DNA from: Pseudomonas atagonensis | Lineage (GTDB): Bacteria > Pseudomonadota > Gammaproteobacteria > Pseudomonadales > Pseudomonadaceae | Direction: 5' to 3' | DNA length: 35,421 nucleotides | Assembly: GCF_011369485.1 (NCBI RefSeq) | Contig: NZ_VXCA01000032.1 | Location: forward strand, 1-35,421 | Part shown: piece by piece, positions 15,470 through 23,385 of the stretch | How the letters are laid out: each line of letters starts with the position of its first letter | Position numbering within the stretch: position 1 is the first letter of the stretch | Position numbers and translations under genes: made by a program | Notes under the pieces: generated by a model | Database searches by the model: none | What the model was told of the DNA's origin: nothing | The model's input: only the letters and a program-made list of their open reading frames with translations

Positions 15470-15488
15470 ATTACAGTTTTGACAGTTT
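15470..15488 (-). promoter_or_regulatory. candidate copper-response operator upstream of copA
   Basis: The 7-mer ACAGTTT occurs twice with a 9-base period (15473-15479, 15482-15488); on the transcribed strand it reads AAACTGT twice. It sits about 75-90 bases before the copA start, where a CopR-type (OmpR-family) regulator would bind. The assignment is by position and repeat structure only. Confidence 0.35.
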
Positions 15489-15499
15489 GAACGGTCGCG

Positions 15500-15970
15500 T
15501 CATAGACCAAGGCCTTCCTGCACGACCTGCAGCAGGTTGTTCTCGGTCAGCGCAATCGCATCCAGCTGTTGCCCGGTTTCAACGGTCTGCAACCACCAAT
15601 GACTTTCGTGGTGTTCATCGACGGTGCGCAGCAGGTAAGTATTTCGGTCCGGCAGGGTGATCTGCACGCGTCCGGCGCCATCCTCGGTAAACCGTGCGAT
15701 GGGATCAAATGTCAGGCTTCGGTTATTCGCTTCTATTACCAGTTGGTCGATGGCGTAATCGTGGGATTCACCGTCGGGTGACGTTTCGCAAACGTGTGTA
15801 GGATTGCGCCGAATTTTCAGGCCGACTTCGGTCACCGGTTGCAGCCAGGCCTCGATGCGGTGGTACAGGTCGTAGACCTGCGCCGGCCAGCAATCGATCT
15901 CCAGCGCGGCATCCGCATGGGTGTGCCGGGTTTGCTTGAGTTTGGCGGCGAGTTCGTCTGCTTTACTCAT
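15500..15970 (-). CDS. hypothetical protein
   Basis: A 156-residue soluble protein that I do not recognise. It has no signal peptide or membrane segment. The N-terminus is charged and helical (MSKADELAAKLKQTRHTHAD). The middle is strand-rich with many histidines and tryptophans (RTVDEHHESHWWLQTV). The C-terminus ends in NNLLQVVQEGLGL. Composition matches chromosomal neighbours. It is on the same strand just upstream of the copA control region, and divergent from the T2 ribonuclease gene. No operon partner is apparent, and no functional claim is made. Confidence 0.7.
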   Translation of the reverse strand: MSKADELAAKLKQTRHTHADAALEIDCWPAQVYDLYHRIEAWLQPVTEVGLKIRRNPTHVCETSPDGESHDYAIDQLVIEANNRSLTFDPIARFTEDGAGRVQITLPDRNTYLLRTVDEHHESHWWLQTVETGQQLDAIALTENNLLQVVQEGLGL

Positions 15971-16136
15971 TTCGGATCCCTGTCTGTTGATGTCTGCCTG
16001 TTAATCGTAGACGTTTCAACGGGGTACGGTGTTGCCTTGCGTCATGCGTCTGCAACACAAGCATGTCCAAATCACGGCTGGCCAAGTCTGGTCAGGATCG
16101 AAAACCACGGACGCAGGCGTCCCAAGGAGCGGGTAC

Positions 16137-16802
16137 ATGAAAAAGCTGTTTACAATTTTCGCACTGATTGCGCTGACGGCCGGTAGCATTGGCTTGAGTT
16201 CGGCGCGTCAGTCGCACGCGAACAAAGTACAGGCGGAATCGGTGGCGGGGGTATTTGATTACTACCTGCTGACGTTGTCCTGGTCGCCGACTTTCTGCCT
16301 GACGCACAAAGATGATGTGCAGTGTTCCGGCAAGGGTTACGGCTTTGTCCTGCATGGCCTGTGGCCGCAATACGCCAACGGTGGCTGGCCAGAGTCGTGC
16401 CCGCCGCTGACCACGCTGTCGGCAGCGGAAACCAGCAAAGGCCTGACGCTGTTCCCGACGAAAAAACTGCTCGACCACGAATGGTCCAAGCACGGCACGT
16501 GCAGCGGCCTCGGCGCGATGGGGTATCTGGACGAAGCGGACAAAGCCGTCGCGGCGGTGAAAATTCCGCAGGAACTGCAACCGTTCAGCACGTCCTATTA
16601 CTTCGAGGCGCAGGAAATCGCCGACCTGTTCCGCAAGGCCAATCCGGGGATTCCCGCCGACGGCATTGCCGTAATCTGCAGCGGCCCGGAACTGTCGGAA
16701 GTACGCGTGTGCATGGGCAAGGATCTGCAATTCGGCGCCTGTGGCAAGGGTGTGAAGACCCAGTGCCGCGCAGGGGACATTCGAGTGCCACCGTCACGCT
16801 GA
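16137..16802 (+). CDS. secreted/periplasmic ribonuclease T2 family (RNase I-like)
   Basis: A 221-residue endoribonuclease that cleaves RNA non-specifically through 2',3'-cyclic intermediates. The signal peptide is MKKLFTIFALIALTAGSIGLSSA. The two catalytic sites of the family are present: CAS1 FVLHGLWPQ (H73) and CAS2 HEWSKHGTC (H114, E115, H119). Cysteines consistent with disulfides are spread over the mature protein. GGAGC precedes the ATG; the open frame extends further upstream, but without a signal peptide in register. A strong terminator follows. A role in scavenging external RNA is usual for the family. Confidence 0.92.
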   Translation: MKKLFTIFALIALTAGSIGLSSARQSHANKVQAESVAGVFDYYLLTLSWSPTFCLTHKDDVQCSGKGYGFVLHGLWPQYANGGWPESCPPLTTLSAAETSKGLTLFPTKKLLDHEWSKHGTCSGLGAMGYLDEADKAVAAVKIPQELQPFSTSYYFEAQEIADLFRKANPGIPADGIAVICSGPELSEVRVCMGKDLQFGACGKGVKTQCRAGDIRVPPSR

Positions 16803-16825
16803 TGCGAGAGGTTTCCACGCATAAG

Positions 16826-16853
16826 AAAGGCGCCCGACCGGGTGCCTTTTTTT
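16826..16853 (+). terminator. intrinsic terminator of the T2 ribonuclease gene
   Basis: A 10-bp stem (16826-16835 with 16840-16849, one G-T pair) closes the loop GACC and runs into seven T. It starts 24 bases after the stop codon. This is a strong rho-independent terminator. Confidence 0.92.
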
Positions 16854-17097
16854 GTCTGAAGGTTTGAAGCTCCGGGCGCATCTACACAGTTCAATGCCGC
16901 GCCTGCCCCTTCACAACGGATTAACCGCAAAGAAGAAATCGAAAATAAATCTGCGAACAGCGATCATCCAAATGCGCTGCGCGCCGATACAACTGGGCGG
17001 GATCGTGGCGTTTGCCCCGAGTTTCGTGGTGGGCTACGCTCACAAAACATAAGGGTTTCGGGCTTTTGCCCTTGTCGTACCTGCCCAGGACACGCTT

Positions 17098-18669
17098 TTG
17101 CCAATCCCCATTCACGATCCGCATCAAGCCCCCGGTGGCACGCTCAAGCGCCTGCCGTTACGCAAAGCGGCGGTGTTGTTCATCGTAGCGGTGTGTCTGT
17201 GCCTGTTCGGTTTGCTTTATCTGCAACTGGAGCAGTCGCGGCGGCAGGATCTGGCCGTGGCGAAAATGGCCTCCAGCAACCTGACCCGGGCGATGGCGCA
17301 GCAGGCCGAAGACACCTTTCTGGCGGCCGATCTGGTGCTGACCAGCCTTGTCGACTGGATTGAAGACGATGGCTACGGCGCCGGGCAGAAAGCCCGTTTA
17401 CAGAACACCTTTGCCCGGCGCGTGCAGCAACTGGATCAATTGCACGGCATGTTTCTGTTTGACCGCGACGGGCAATGGGTCATCACCTCGTTCCCCGACC
17501 TGCCGCGTGGCAACGGCGTGGCCGACCGCGAATACTTCAAGTTTCATCAGCAGAACGCCTCGACCCTGGCACATATCGGCCCGGCCATTCACAGCCGCGA
17601 GAATGGCGAATGGATCATCCCGATCTCGAAGCGCATCAATGACCGCGCCGGCAATTTCCAGGGCGTGCTGATGGCCGGGATCAAGATGTCGTACTTTGAC
17701 CGCTTCTTCGAAAGCTTCAGCCTCGACGAAAAAGGCATCATGTTTCTCGGGCTGACCGACGGCACCTTGCTCGCCCGACGGCCGTTCGACGAGGGCCTGA
17801 TCGGCTCTTCGCTGGCGCAGGGCAGGATTTATCAGAACTTGCTGCCCGAGGCCTCGGCCGGCACGGCGATGATCAATTCGGTGGTCGACGGCGTGGTGCG
17901 CTTGTACGGTTATCGGCAATTGGCCTCGTATCCGCTGGTGGTCGCGGCGGCGACCTCGCGGGACACGATTCTCAAGGGCTGGTACGAGCGGGCCTTTCAG
18001 TCCAGCGTGATCATTGCGTTGGTGATCCTCGGTGTCGGGTTGTTTGGCTGGGTGTTCATACATCAGGTGCGCGACGGCGAGCGCATCGAGAAAAACCTGC
18101 GCAAGGCGCAACGGGCGCTGGAGCAGATTGCGACCCACGACAGCCTCACCGGGCTGGCCAATCGGCGCTTGTTCGAGCGTTCACTGGAAATCGAATTCGC
18201 CCGGGGCGCGCGGCAGGTGAGCCCGGTCAGTCTGGTCATGCTCGATATCGACTTCTTCAAACGCTACAACGATGCCTATGGCCATGTGGCGGGGGATCAG
18301 TGCCTGACGCAAGTGGCGCAAGTGCTCAAGGCGTGTTGTCAGCGCAAGTCCGATCTGGCGGTGCGCTACGGGGGTGAGGAGTTTGCGGTGCTGTTGCCGG
18401 ACACCGACATCAACGGCGCGCTGGCGATTGCCGGGCAGATTCGCCGCAGCGTGATCGACAAACACATCATCCACAGCGGCTCACCGACCGGGTATCTCAC
18501 TGTGAGTCTTGGCTGTTATTCGTTTATTCCGAGCGGCAATGACAGCCCGGAACTGTTTATCCAGCGTGCGGATGCGGCGCTGTATCAGGCGAAAAATGCC
18601 GGGCGCAATCGTGCGGCGGTTTTCTCGCTCGAAGAAAGCATGGCCGAATTGCTGCGCTCCGACCGCTGA
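17098..18669 (+). CDS. membrane diguanylate cyclase with periplasmic Cache-type sensor
   Basis: A 523-residue enzyme making cyclic di-GMP from two GTP. A hydrophobic helix (residues ~23-44) is followed by a periplasmic sensor of ~255 residues. That sensor resembles a double-Cache domain (GMFLFDRDGQWVITS, NGEWIIPISKRI, YGYRQLASYPLVVAAATS). A second helix (~300-325) and a GGDEF domain follow. The active site is GGEEF (425-429). RKSD (416-419) five residues earlier is a complete inhibitory I-site, so product feedback is expected. The start codon is TTG, seven bases after AGGA. No EAL domain is present. Single gene; ligand of the sensor unknown. Confidence 0.92.
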   Translation: MPIPIHDPHQAPGGTLKRLPLRKAAVLFIVAVCLCLFGLLYLQLEQSRRQDLAVAKMASSNLTRAMAQQAEDTFLAADLVLTSLVDWIEDDGYGAGQKARLQNTFARRVQQLDQLHGMFLFDRDGQWVITSFPDLPRGNGVADREYFKFHQQNASTLAHIGPAIHSRENGEWIIPISKRINDRAGNFQGVLMAGIKMSYFDRFFESFSLDEKGIMFLGLTDGTLLARRPFDEGLIGSSLAQGRIYQNLLPEASAGTAMINSVVDGVVRLYGYRQLASYPLVVAAATSRDTILKGWYERAFQSSVIIALVILGVGLFGWVFIHQVRDGERIEKNLRKAQRALEQIATHDSLTGLANRRLFERSLEIEFARGARQVSPVSLVMLDIDFFKRYNDAYGHVAGDQCLTQVAQVLKACCQRKSDLAVRYGGEEFAVLLPDTDINGALAIAGQIRRSVIDKHIIHSGSPTGYLTVSLGCYSFIPSGNDSPELFIQRADAALYQAKNAGRNRAAVFSLEESMAELLRSDR

Positions 18670-18679
18670 GCCGAAACCT

Positions 18680-18707
18680 TGTGGGAGGGAGCAAGCCCCC
18701 TCCCACA
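18680..18707. repeat. single REP-like hairpin
   Basis: A 10-bp perfect inverted repeat, TGTGGGAGGG (18680-18689) and CCCTCCCACA (18698-18707), lies 10 bases after the diguanylate cyclase stop. Its outline follows the Pseudomonas REP family. It may also act as a terminator, though no T tract follows. Confidence 0.65.
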
Positions 18708-18765
18708 TTGGCGCGCATTAAGGCCGGGAAGGGCGATGCGTTTATCTGGGGTGACTCTTGTTCGT

Positions 18766-19065
18766 TCAGCCACCCGTACCACCGCCGGCACCTCCCGTGC
18801 CGCCGCCGGCCGAACCGGTGCCACCGCCCGCTCCCGAGCCTGAACCGCTGGCGCCGCCATTGGTGCCGGTGCCGGATCCCGTGCCGCCGGAGCTGTTACC
18901 GCCAGACGGTGCGCCCGGAGTATTGTCCGGTGGCATGGTCGAGCCGGTGGCGCCGCCGGATTTGGTGCCAGTTGCATCAGCGCCGTCGTTCGCGGCGAAG
19001 CTTGCGGCCGAGGCCGTGGCCAGCAGGCCGGCGAGCAATAACGAGGTGAGTTTGCGCGTCATCAT
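18766..19065 (-). CDS. small glycine-rich exported protein
   Basis: A 99-residue protein with signal peptide MMTRKLTSLLLAGLLATASA. The mature part is low complexity: Gly/Ser/Thr with few charges, ending in repeated GGxGG units. Such sequences are flexible and disordered. GGAGA lies before the ATG. No function can be assigned, and homology searches would be misled by composition. It is isolated and convergent with the diguanylate cyclase gene. Confidence 0.65.
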   Translation of the reverse strand: MMTRKLTSLLLAGLLATASAASFAANDGADATGTKSGGATGSTMPPDNTPGAPSGGNSSGGTGSGTGTNGGASGSGSGAGGGTGSAGGGTGGAGGGTGG

Positions 19066-19242
19066 GGTGCGTCTCCAGAAAGGGGATTTACCTGATATTG
19101 GTCTGACCCAACGAAGCCTTGGTGCCCGCCGAGTGACGAGCGGTCGCCAAGTGGCCTACCGTTCTTCCCGAATATTGGATATTTGCCAAACCAGGCGCCG
19201 GGACTAACGTAGTCACACATTCACTCACCCCGGACATTCACC

Positions 19243-19683
19243 ATGAACGCTCGTACCGATTTCTACACCGCTTCCCCTGACGCGCTGAAAGCGATGATCG
19301 CCCTGGAAACTGCCGTCTCCAAACTGCCGCTGGAAAAGACCCTGATCGAACTGGTCAAGCTGCGTGCTTCGCAGATCAACGGCTGCGCTTTCTGCATCGA
19401 CATGCACGCGGCTGACGCCATCAAGGGCGGCGAAACTCCGCGTCGTCTGTTCGCGGTGACCGCATGGCGTGAGGCGCCGTTCTTCAGCGACCGCGAACGT
19501 GCCGCGCTGCTGTGGACCGAGTCGCTGACCCAACTGAGCCTGACCCACGCCCCGGACGAAGACTACGACGTCGTCGCCGCGCAGTTCACGCCAAAGGAAA
19601 TGGTCGACCTGACCGTGGCCATCAGCACCATCAACAGCTGGAACCGCCTGGCAGTGGGCTTCCGCAAAACCCCGCAAATCTGA
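19243..19683 (+). CDS. AhpD-like carboxymuconolactone decarboxylase family protein
   Basis: A 146-residue small helical protein. The family redox motif is present: LRASQINGCAFCIDMHAADA with C48, C51 and H55, as in AhpD-type alkylhydroperoxidases. This suggests peroxide-reducing activity with a thiol partner. True gamma-carboxymuconolactone decarboxylases lack this CxxC. It usually forms trimers or hexamers in the cytoplasm. It is isolated, convergent with the efflux operon, so pathway context is missing. Confidence 0.88.
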   Translation: MNARTDFYTASPDALKAMIALETAVSKLPLEKTLIELVKLRASQINGCAFCIDMHAADAIKGGETPRRLFAVTAWREAPFFSDRERAALLWTESLTQLSLTHAPDEDYDVVAAQFTPKEMVDLTVAISTINSWNRLAVGFRKTPQI

Positions 19684-19717
19684 GAATGTGGAAAGTGTTT
19701 AGCTGCGGATACATTGC

Positions 19718-21310
19718 TTAATGTGCATCGGCACTCGGCGCGGCCGGTGGCTGTACCTTGCGCATCAAGGGCACCATCGCCGTGGCGATGACGAAGCACA
19801 CCATGATCATCAGAAACGTGTCGCCGTAGGTTTGCGTCTGTGCTTCGCGGTAGGTCAGCAGCCATAACTGGTGCAGGCTGGCGGTGACGCCGACGTCGCC
19901 GCTCTGGCCCAGCGCCGCGAGGTTGCCGCCGACCTGCGACAGCCACTGATTCATCGCCTCGTTGCTGCTGTTCAGGTGTTCGGCCAACCGCGTGAAGTGC
20001 AGGTTGGTGCGGTCATTGAGAATGGTCGCGCACGCGGCAATGCCAATCGCACCGCCCAGATTGCGCATCAGGTTGAACAACCCCGACGCATGCTTCAAGC
20101 GTGCCGGCGCCAACCCACCCAACGTCAATGTCACCGCCGGTGGCACCGCCAATTGCTGGGCAATCCCGCGCAGTGCCTGCGGCAGCATCAATTGCCCTGC
20201 GCCCCAGTCGTGGGTGATCGGGCTGAACTCCCACATCGACACCGCAAACAGCCCCAGCCCGACCATCATGATCCAGCGCAGATCAATCCGGTTGGCCAGG
20301 AAGGCATACAGAGGAATCGCCATGATCTGGAACACCCCGGTGGAGAAAACGGCCAAGCCAATGTCCAGCGCGCTGTAGCCACGTACCCGGCCGAGAAACA
20401 GCGGCGTCAGGTAAATCGTCGCGAACAGGCCAATCCCGGTGACGAAGGAAAAGAAGCAGCCAAGGGCAAAATTGCGATCCTTGAGCGCGCGCAGATCAAC
20501 GATCGGATTGGCCACATGCAAGGTGCGGCCGATGAAGGCCAATCCCGCCAGACCACTGATCCACGCGGTGGTGAGGATGGTTTGATCGCTGAACCAGTTC
20601 CAGCGCGGGCCTTCTTCGAGGGTGTATTCGAGGCAACCGAGAAACAGCGCAAGAAACACCATGCTCAAGTAATCGGCGCCTTTGAGCAGTGACAGTTCCG
20701 GCTGGTCGATCTTCACCAGCATCGGCACCGCCACGGCGACGAAAATACCCGGCACCAGGTTGATGTAGAACAGCCAGTGCCACGAGGAAATATCGGTGAT
20801 CCAGCCTCCGATCACTGGCCCCAGCGTCGGTGCCAGCGAAGCGACCGCGCCGATGGTTGCAGCGGCGATGACCCGTTGTTTGCCGGTAAAGAAAAAGAAC
20901 GCCGTGGTGAAGACCAGCGGAATCATCGAGCCGCCGAGAAAACCTTGCAGGGCGCGGAAAGCGATCATGCTCTGGATGTTCCAGGCCACGCCGCAGAGCA
21001 GGCTGGCGAGGGTGAACCCCACCGCCGAGGCGCAGAACAGCCAGCGCGTGGAAAACACCCGCGACAGCCAGCCAGACAATGGAATCACGATGATTTCGGC
21101 GATCAGGTAACTGGTTTGCACCCACGCGGTTTCGTCGGTGCCGGCGGACAACCCGCCACCGATGTCACGCAACGACGCCGAGACGATCTGAATATCCAGT
21201 AGCGCAATGAACATGCCGATGCACATCGTCGCGAAGGCAAACACCTTGGTCGCGGTGTCCATGTCCGCTGCATTGAACGGTTGCGCAGGGGCGGCGAGGG
21301 CGCGGCTCAT
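19718..21310 (-). CDS. DHA2-family drug efflux MFS transporter (EmrB-like)
   Basis: A 530-residue inner-membrane proton antiporter with about 14 hydrophobic segments. DHA2 features include MFIALLDIQIVSASLRDIGGG in helix 1, AWVQTSYLIAEIIVIPLSGW in helix 2, and LGPVIGGWI in the region of motif C. It starts inside the stop codon of the upstream membrane-fusion gene (ATGA), so the two are co-translated. Together they would export hydrophobic toxic compounds; an outer-membrane TolC-type partner is not encoded here. The reading frame is open upstream in the fusion-protein gene, but the ATG at 21310 gives the normal family N-terminus. Confidence 0.92.
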   Translation of the reverse strand: MSRALAAPAQPFNAADMDTATKVFAFATMCIGMFIALLDIQIVSASLRDIGGGLSAGTDETAWVQTSYLIAEIIVIPLSGWLSRVFSTRWLFCASAVGFTLASLLCGVAWNIQSMIAFRALQGFLGGSMIPLVFTTAFFFFTGKQRVIAAATIGAVASLAPTLGPVIGGWITDISSWHWLFYINLVPGIFVAVAVPMLVKIDQPELSLLKGADYLSMVFLALFLGCLEYTLEEGPRWNWFSDQTILTTAWISGLAGLAFIGRTLHVANPIVDLRALKDRNFALGCFFSFVTGIGLFATIYLTPLFLGRVRGYSALDIGLAVFSTGVFQIMAIPLYAFLANRIDLRWIMMVGLGLFAVSMWEFSPITHDWGAGQLMLPQALRGIAQQLAVPPAVTLTLGGLAPARLKHASGLFNLMRNLGGAIGIAACATILNDRTNLHFTRLAEHLNSSNEAMNQWLSQVGGNLAALGQSGDVGVTASLHQLWLLTYREAQTQTYGDTFLMIMVCFVIATAMVPLMRKVQPPAAPSADAH

Positions 21311-22425
21311 GGCGCGCTGGCCACGGCACTGGTTTGCGGCGCCGCGCGGGTGTCGACTTCTGCGGTCACCGACAGCCCCGGCCGCAGATGACCGAGCACG
21401 CCATCGGCCGGATCCAGCAGGATGCGCACCGGTACCCGTTGCACGATTTTGGTGAAGTTGCCGGTGGCGTTTTCCGGCGGCAACACGCTGAATTGTGAAC
21501 CGGTGGCCGGGGCGAGGCTGTCCAGACGCCCATGGAATTCCTGACCGGACAGCACGTCGGCGCGGATGCTCACGCGTTGGCCGGGTTTCATCCGCGCCAA
21601 TTGGTCTTCCTTGAAATTGGCATCCACCCACAATCCGCTGGCCGGTACCACCGACAGCTGCTGCGAGCCGGCCTGCGCATACGCGCCGACCCGCGCGCGA
21701 CGGTTGCCGACCACACCATCGACCGGGGCGCGTAGTTCGGTGTAACCGAGGTTGAGCTGGGCCAGATCACGCTCGGCCAGTGCTTGCTGGAGCGCGGCGC
21801 GGGCCTGTTGTTTCTGCGTGTCGATCACCGCGAGCTGCCGTTGCGCGGCGAGCAATTCGGCCTGGGCACGCGCGCTTAAGGCTTGCGCAGTCTTGAATGT
21901 AGCGTCGGCGCGTTGTGCGCTTTCCACCGACACCGCGTTGCTGGTCACTAGCCGTTTGTAGCGCTGGTTGTCATCGCGCGAACGAGAGGTTTCCGCGCCT
22001 GCCGCATCAATGCCGGCGCGGGCCTGGCCGATCACCGCTTGTTGCAGTTGTTCGGTGGCGTCGAGGTTGGCCAGCAAGGCTTGTTCGGCTGCGACCGCGC
22101 CTTCGGCCTTGGCCAGATTGGCGCGATAGTCGCGAGCATCGAGGCGAATCAACACGTCGCCGGCCTTGACGTGCTGGTTGTCGCTGACCAGCACTTCTTC
22201 GATGTACCCCGCGACTTTCGGCCCGATCACCGTGACATCGCCACCGATGTACGCATCGTCGGTTTCTTCGAGAAAACGTCCGGTGCCCCACCAGTGCGCC
22301 GCATACACACCGACGAACACCAGTGCGAACAGACCGGCGCCGGGAATCAACAAGCGTTTAAGCAGCGGCGGTCTGGTCTTGACCGGGACAGCGAGGTCAG
22401 TTTCGAGGGTGGGCATGCTGGTCAT
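21307..22425 (-). CDS. HlyD/EmrA-family membrane fusion protein
   Basis: A 372-residue periplasmic adaptor. One N-terminal membrane helix (LLIPGAGLFALVFVGVYAAHWW) is followed by the lipoyl half-motif DDAYIGGDVTVIGPKVAGYI. A long alpha-helical hairpin comes next, then the second lipoyl part LRAPVDGVVGNRRARVGAYA, and the C-terminal beta barrel with DANFKEDQL. It links the inner-membrane pump to an outer-membrane channel. The ATG at 22425 is preferred; ATG codons four residues downstream and 17 residues upstream are possible. It is the first structural gene of the pump pair. Confidence 0.92.
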   Translation of the reverse strand: MTSMPTLETDLAVPVKTRPPLLKRLLIPGAGLFALVFVGVYAAHWWGTGRFLEETDDAYIGGDVTVIGPKVAGYIEEVLVSDNQHVKAGDVLIRLDARDYRANLAKAEGAVAAEQALLANLDATEQLQQAVIGQARAGIDAAGAETSRSRDDNQRYKRLVTSNAVSVESAQRADATFKTAQALSARAQAELLAAQRQLAVIDTQKQQARAALQQALAERDLAQLNLGYTELRAPVDGVVGNRRARVGAYAQAGSQQLSVVPASGLWVDANFKEDQLARMKPGQRVSIRADVLSGQEFHGRLDSLAPATGSQFSVLPPENATGNFTKIVQRVPVRILLDPADGVLGHLRPGLSVTAEVDTRAAPQTSAVASAP

Positions 22426-22452
22426 GGCGGAATACCTGCGCGATCGGATCGT

Positions 22453-22483
22453 TATTACGGCTGTAATATGACGCATGTAATAT
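22453..22483. promoter_or_regulatory. candidate operator: three GTAATA half-sites
   Basis: A palindrome TATTAC-GGCT-GTAATA (22453-22468) overlaps a direct repeat of TGTAATAT (22462-22469 and 22476-22483, 14-base period). It lies 28-58 bases upstream of the pump operon start, between it and the araC-type gene, and is a likely regulator binding site. Confidence 0.45.
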
Positions 22484-22521
22484 TTGGTGGCAATTTATTT
22501 TTGTGGCCGGTCGTCAGTTAC

Positions 22522-23286
22522 TTACTTGAGCCAGTGGCCGGGTGTGCTGCCAGTCATCGATTTGAAGAAGGCGATGAACGCGCTGTCGCTGGCAAAACCC
22601 AGTTCGACGCTGCAAAAGCCGAGGTTGCGGCCGGTGGCGAGTAACTCCATGGCACGCATCAAGCGCCACTGCTGGCGCCACTGCTGATAGCCCATGCCGG
22701 TTTCGCGCTGGAAGATCCGGCCGATGGTACGGCTGCTGGCGCCGATCTGGCGTTCGAGCACGTGCAGTTCCGGCGGCAACTGTTCCTGCCTTGCGAGCAA
22801 CGGTGCCAGGCGCTTGTCCTGCGGCAACGGCAACAACATCGGTTGCTGGGTGGTTTCAGCCATTTCGCTGAGAAAAAGACCGAGCAAATGCGCGTGTTTG
22901 CCTTGCTGCCAGTCGGTTGCGAAATCAGCGAAAGCCATCGGTTCCAGTACTGCCCGAAGCAACGAGCTGACTTCGATCACGCAGACCTGCTGCGGCAACT
23001 CGCGGCACCACTCGGGGAGCAAGAACAGGGAGCGGTAGTCGACGCTTTGCTGCATCACTGCGCGGTGGCTGACACCCGGCGGAATCCACGCCGCACGCGA
23101 TGGCGGCAGCAGGCACAATTGTTCTGCGAGGGTGATCCGCGTGCAGCCCTGTCGGGTGTAGAGCAGTTGCCCGCGGCGGTGGCGATGCAGACCTGAGTCG
23201 TGATCGCCGAGGGTTGAGGCGATGCCGATCACCGGTTGCGCAAAGTGATCAGGGTCAAACGTCGCGTGAGCATCAAGCCAAGCCAT
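22522..23286 (-). CDS. AraC family transcriptional regulator
   Basis: A 254-residue regulator. Residues ~1-120 are a cupin-type sensor (HRHRRGQLLYTRQG, PSRAAWIPPGVSHRA). Residues ~155-254 contain the two AraC helix-turn-helix motifs (IGASSRTIGRIFQRETGMGY; LGFASDSAFIAFFKSMTGSTPGHW). It lies upstream of the EmrA/B-type genes on the same strand and divergent from an MFS transporter, so it may regulate either. Effector unknown. Confidence 0.9.
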   Translation of the reverse strand: MAWLDAHATFDPDHFAQPVIGIASTLGDHDSGLHRHRRGQLLYTRQGCTRITLAEQLCLLPPSRAAWIPPGVSHRAVMQQSVDYRSLFLLPEWCRELPQQVCVIEVSSLLRAVLEPMAFADFATDWQQGKHAHLLGLFLSEMAETTQQPMLLPLPQDKRLAPLLARQEQLPPELHVLERQIGASSRTIGRIFQRETGMGYQQWRQQWRLMRAMELLATGRNLGFCSVELGFASDSAFIAFFKSMTGSTPGHWLK

Positions 23287-23385
23287 GGGTTGTCCGATTT
23301 AAACGATAAATTGGCAGGGTTTGGATAATACGCCAGTTGGTGTTTCTTAAACTCCTCGGCAGTTTTTTGCTTGAGGAGTAAACAG

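Noticed and set aside
23309..23338. AATTGGC/GCCAGTT inverted pair in the araC-MFS intergenic region
   Set aside because: Only six of seven bases match over a wide spacing; too weak to call an operator.
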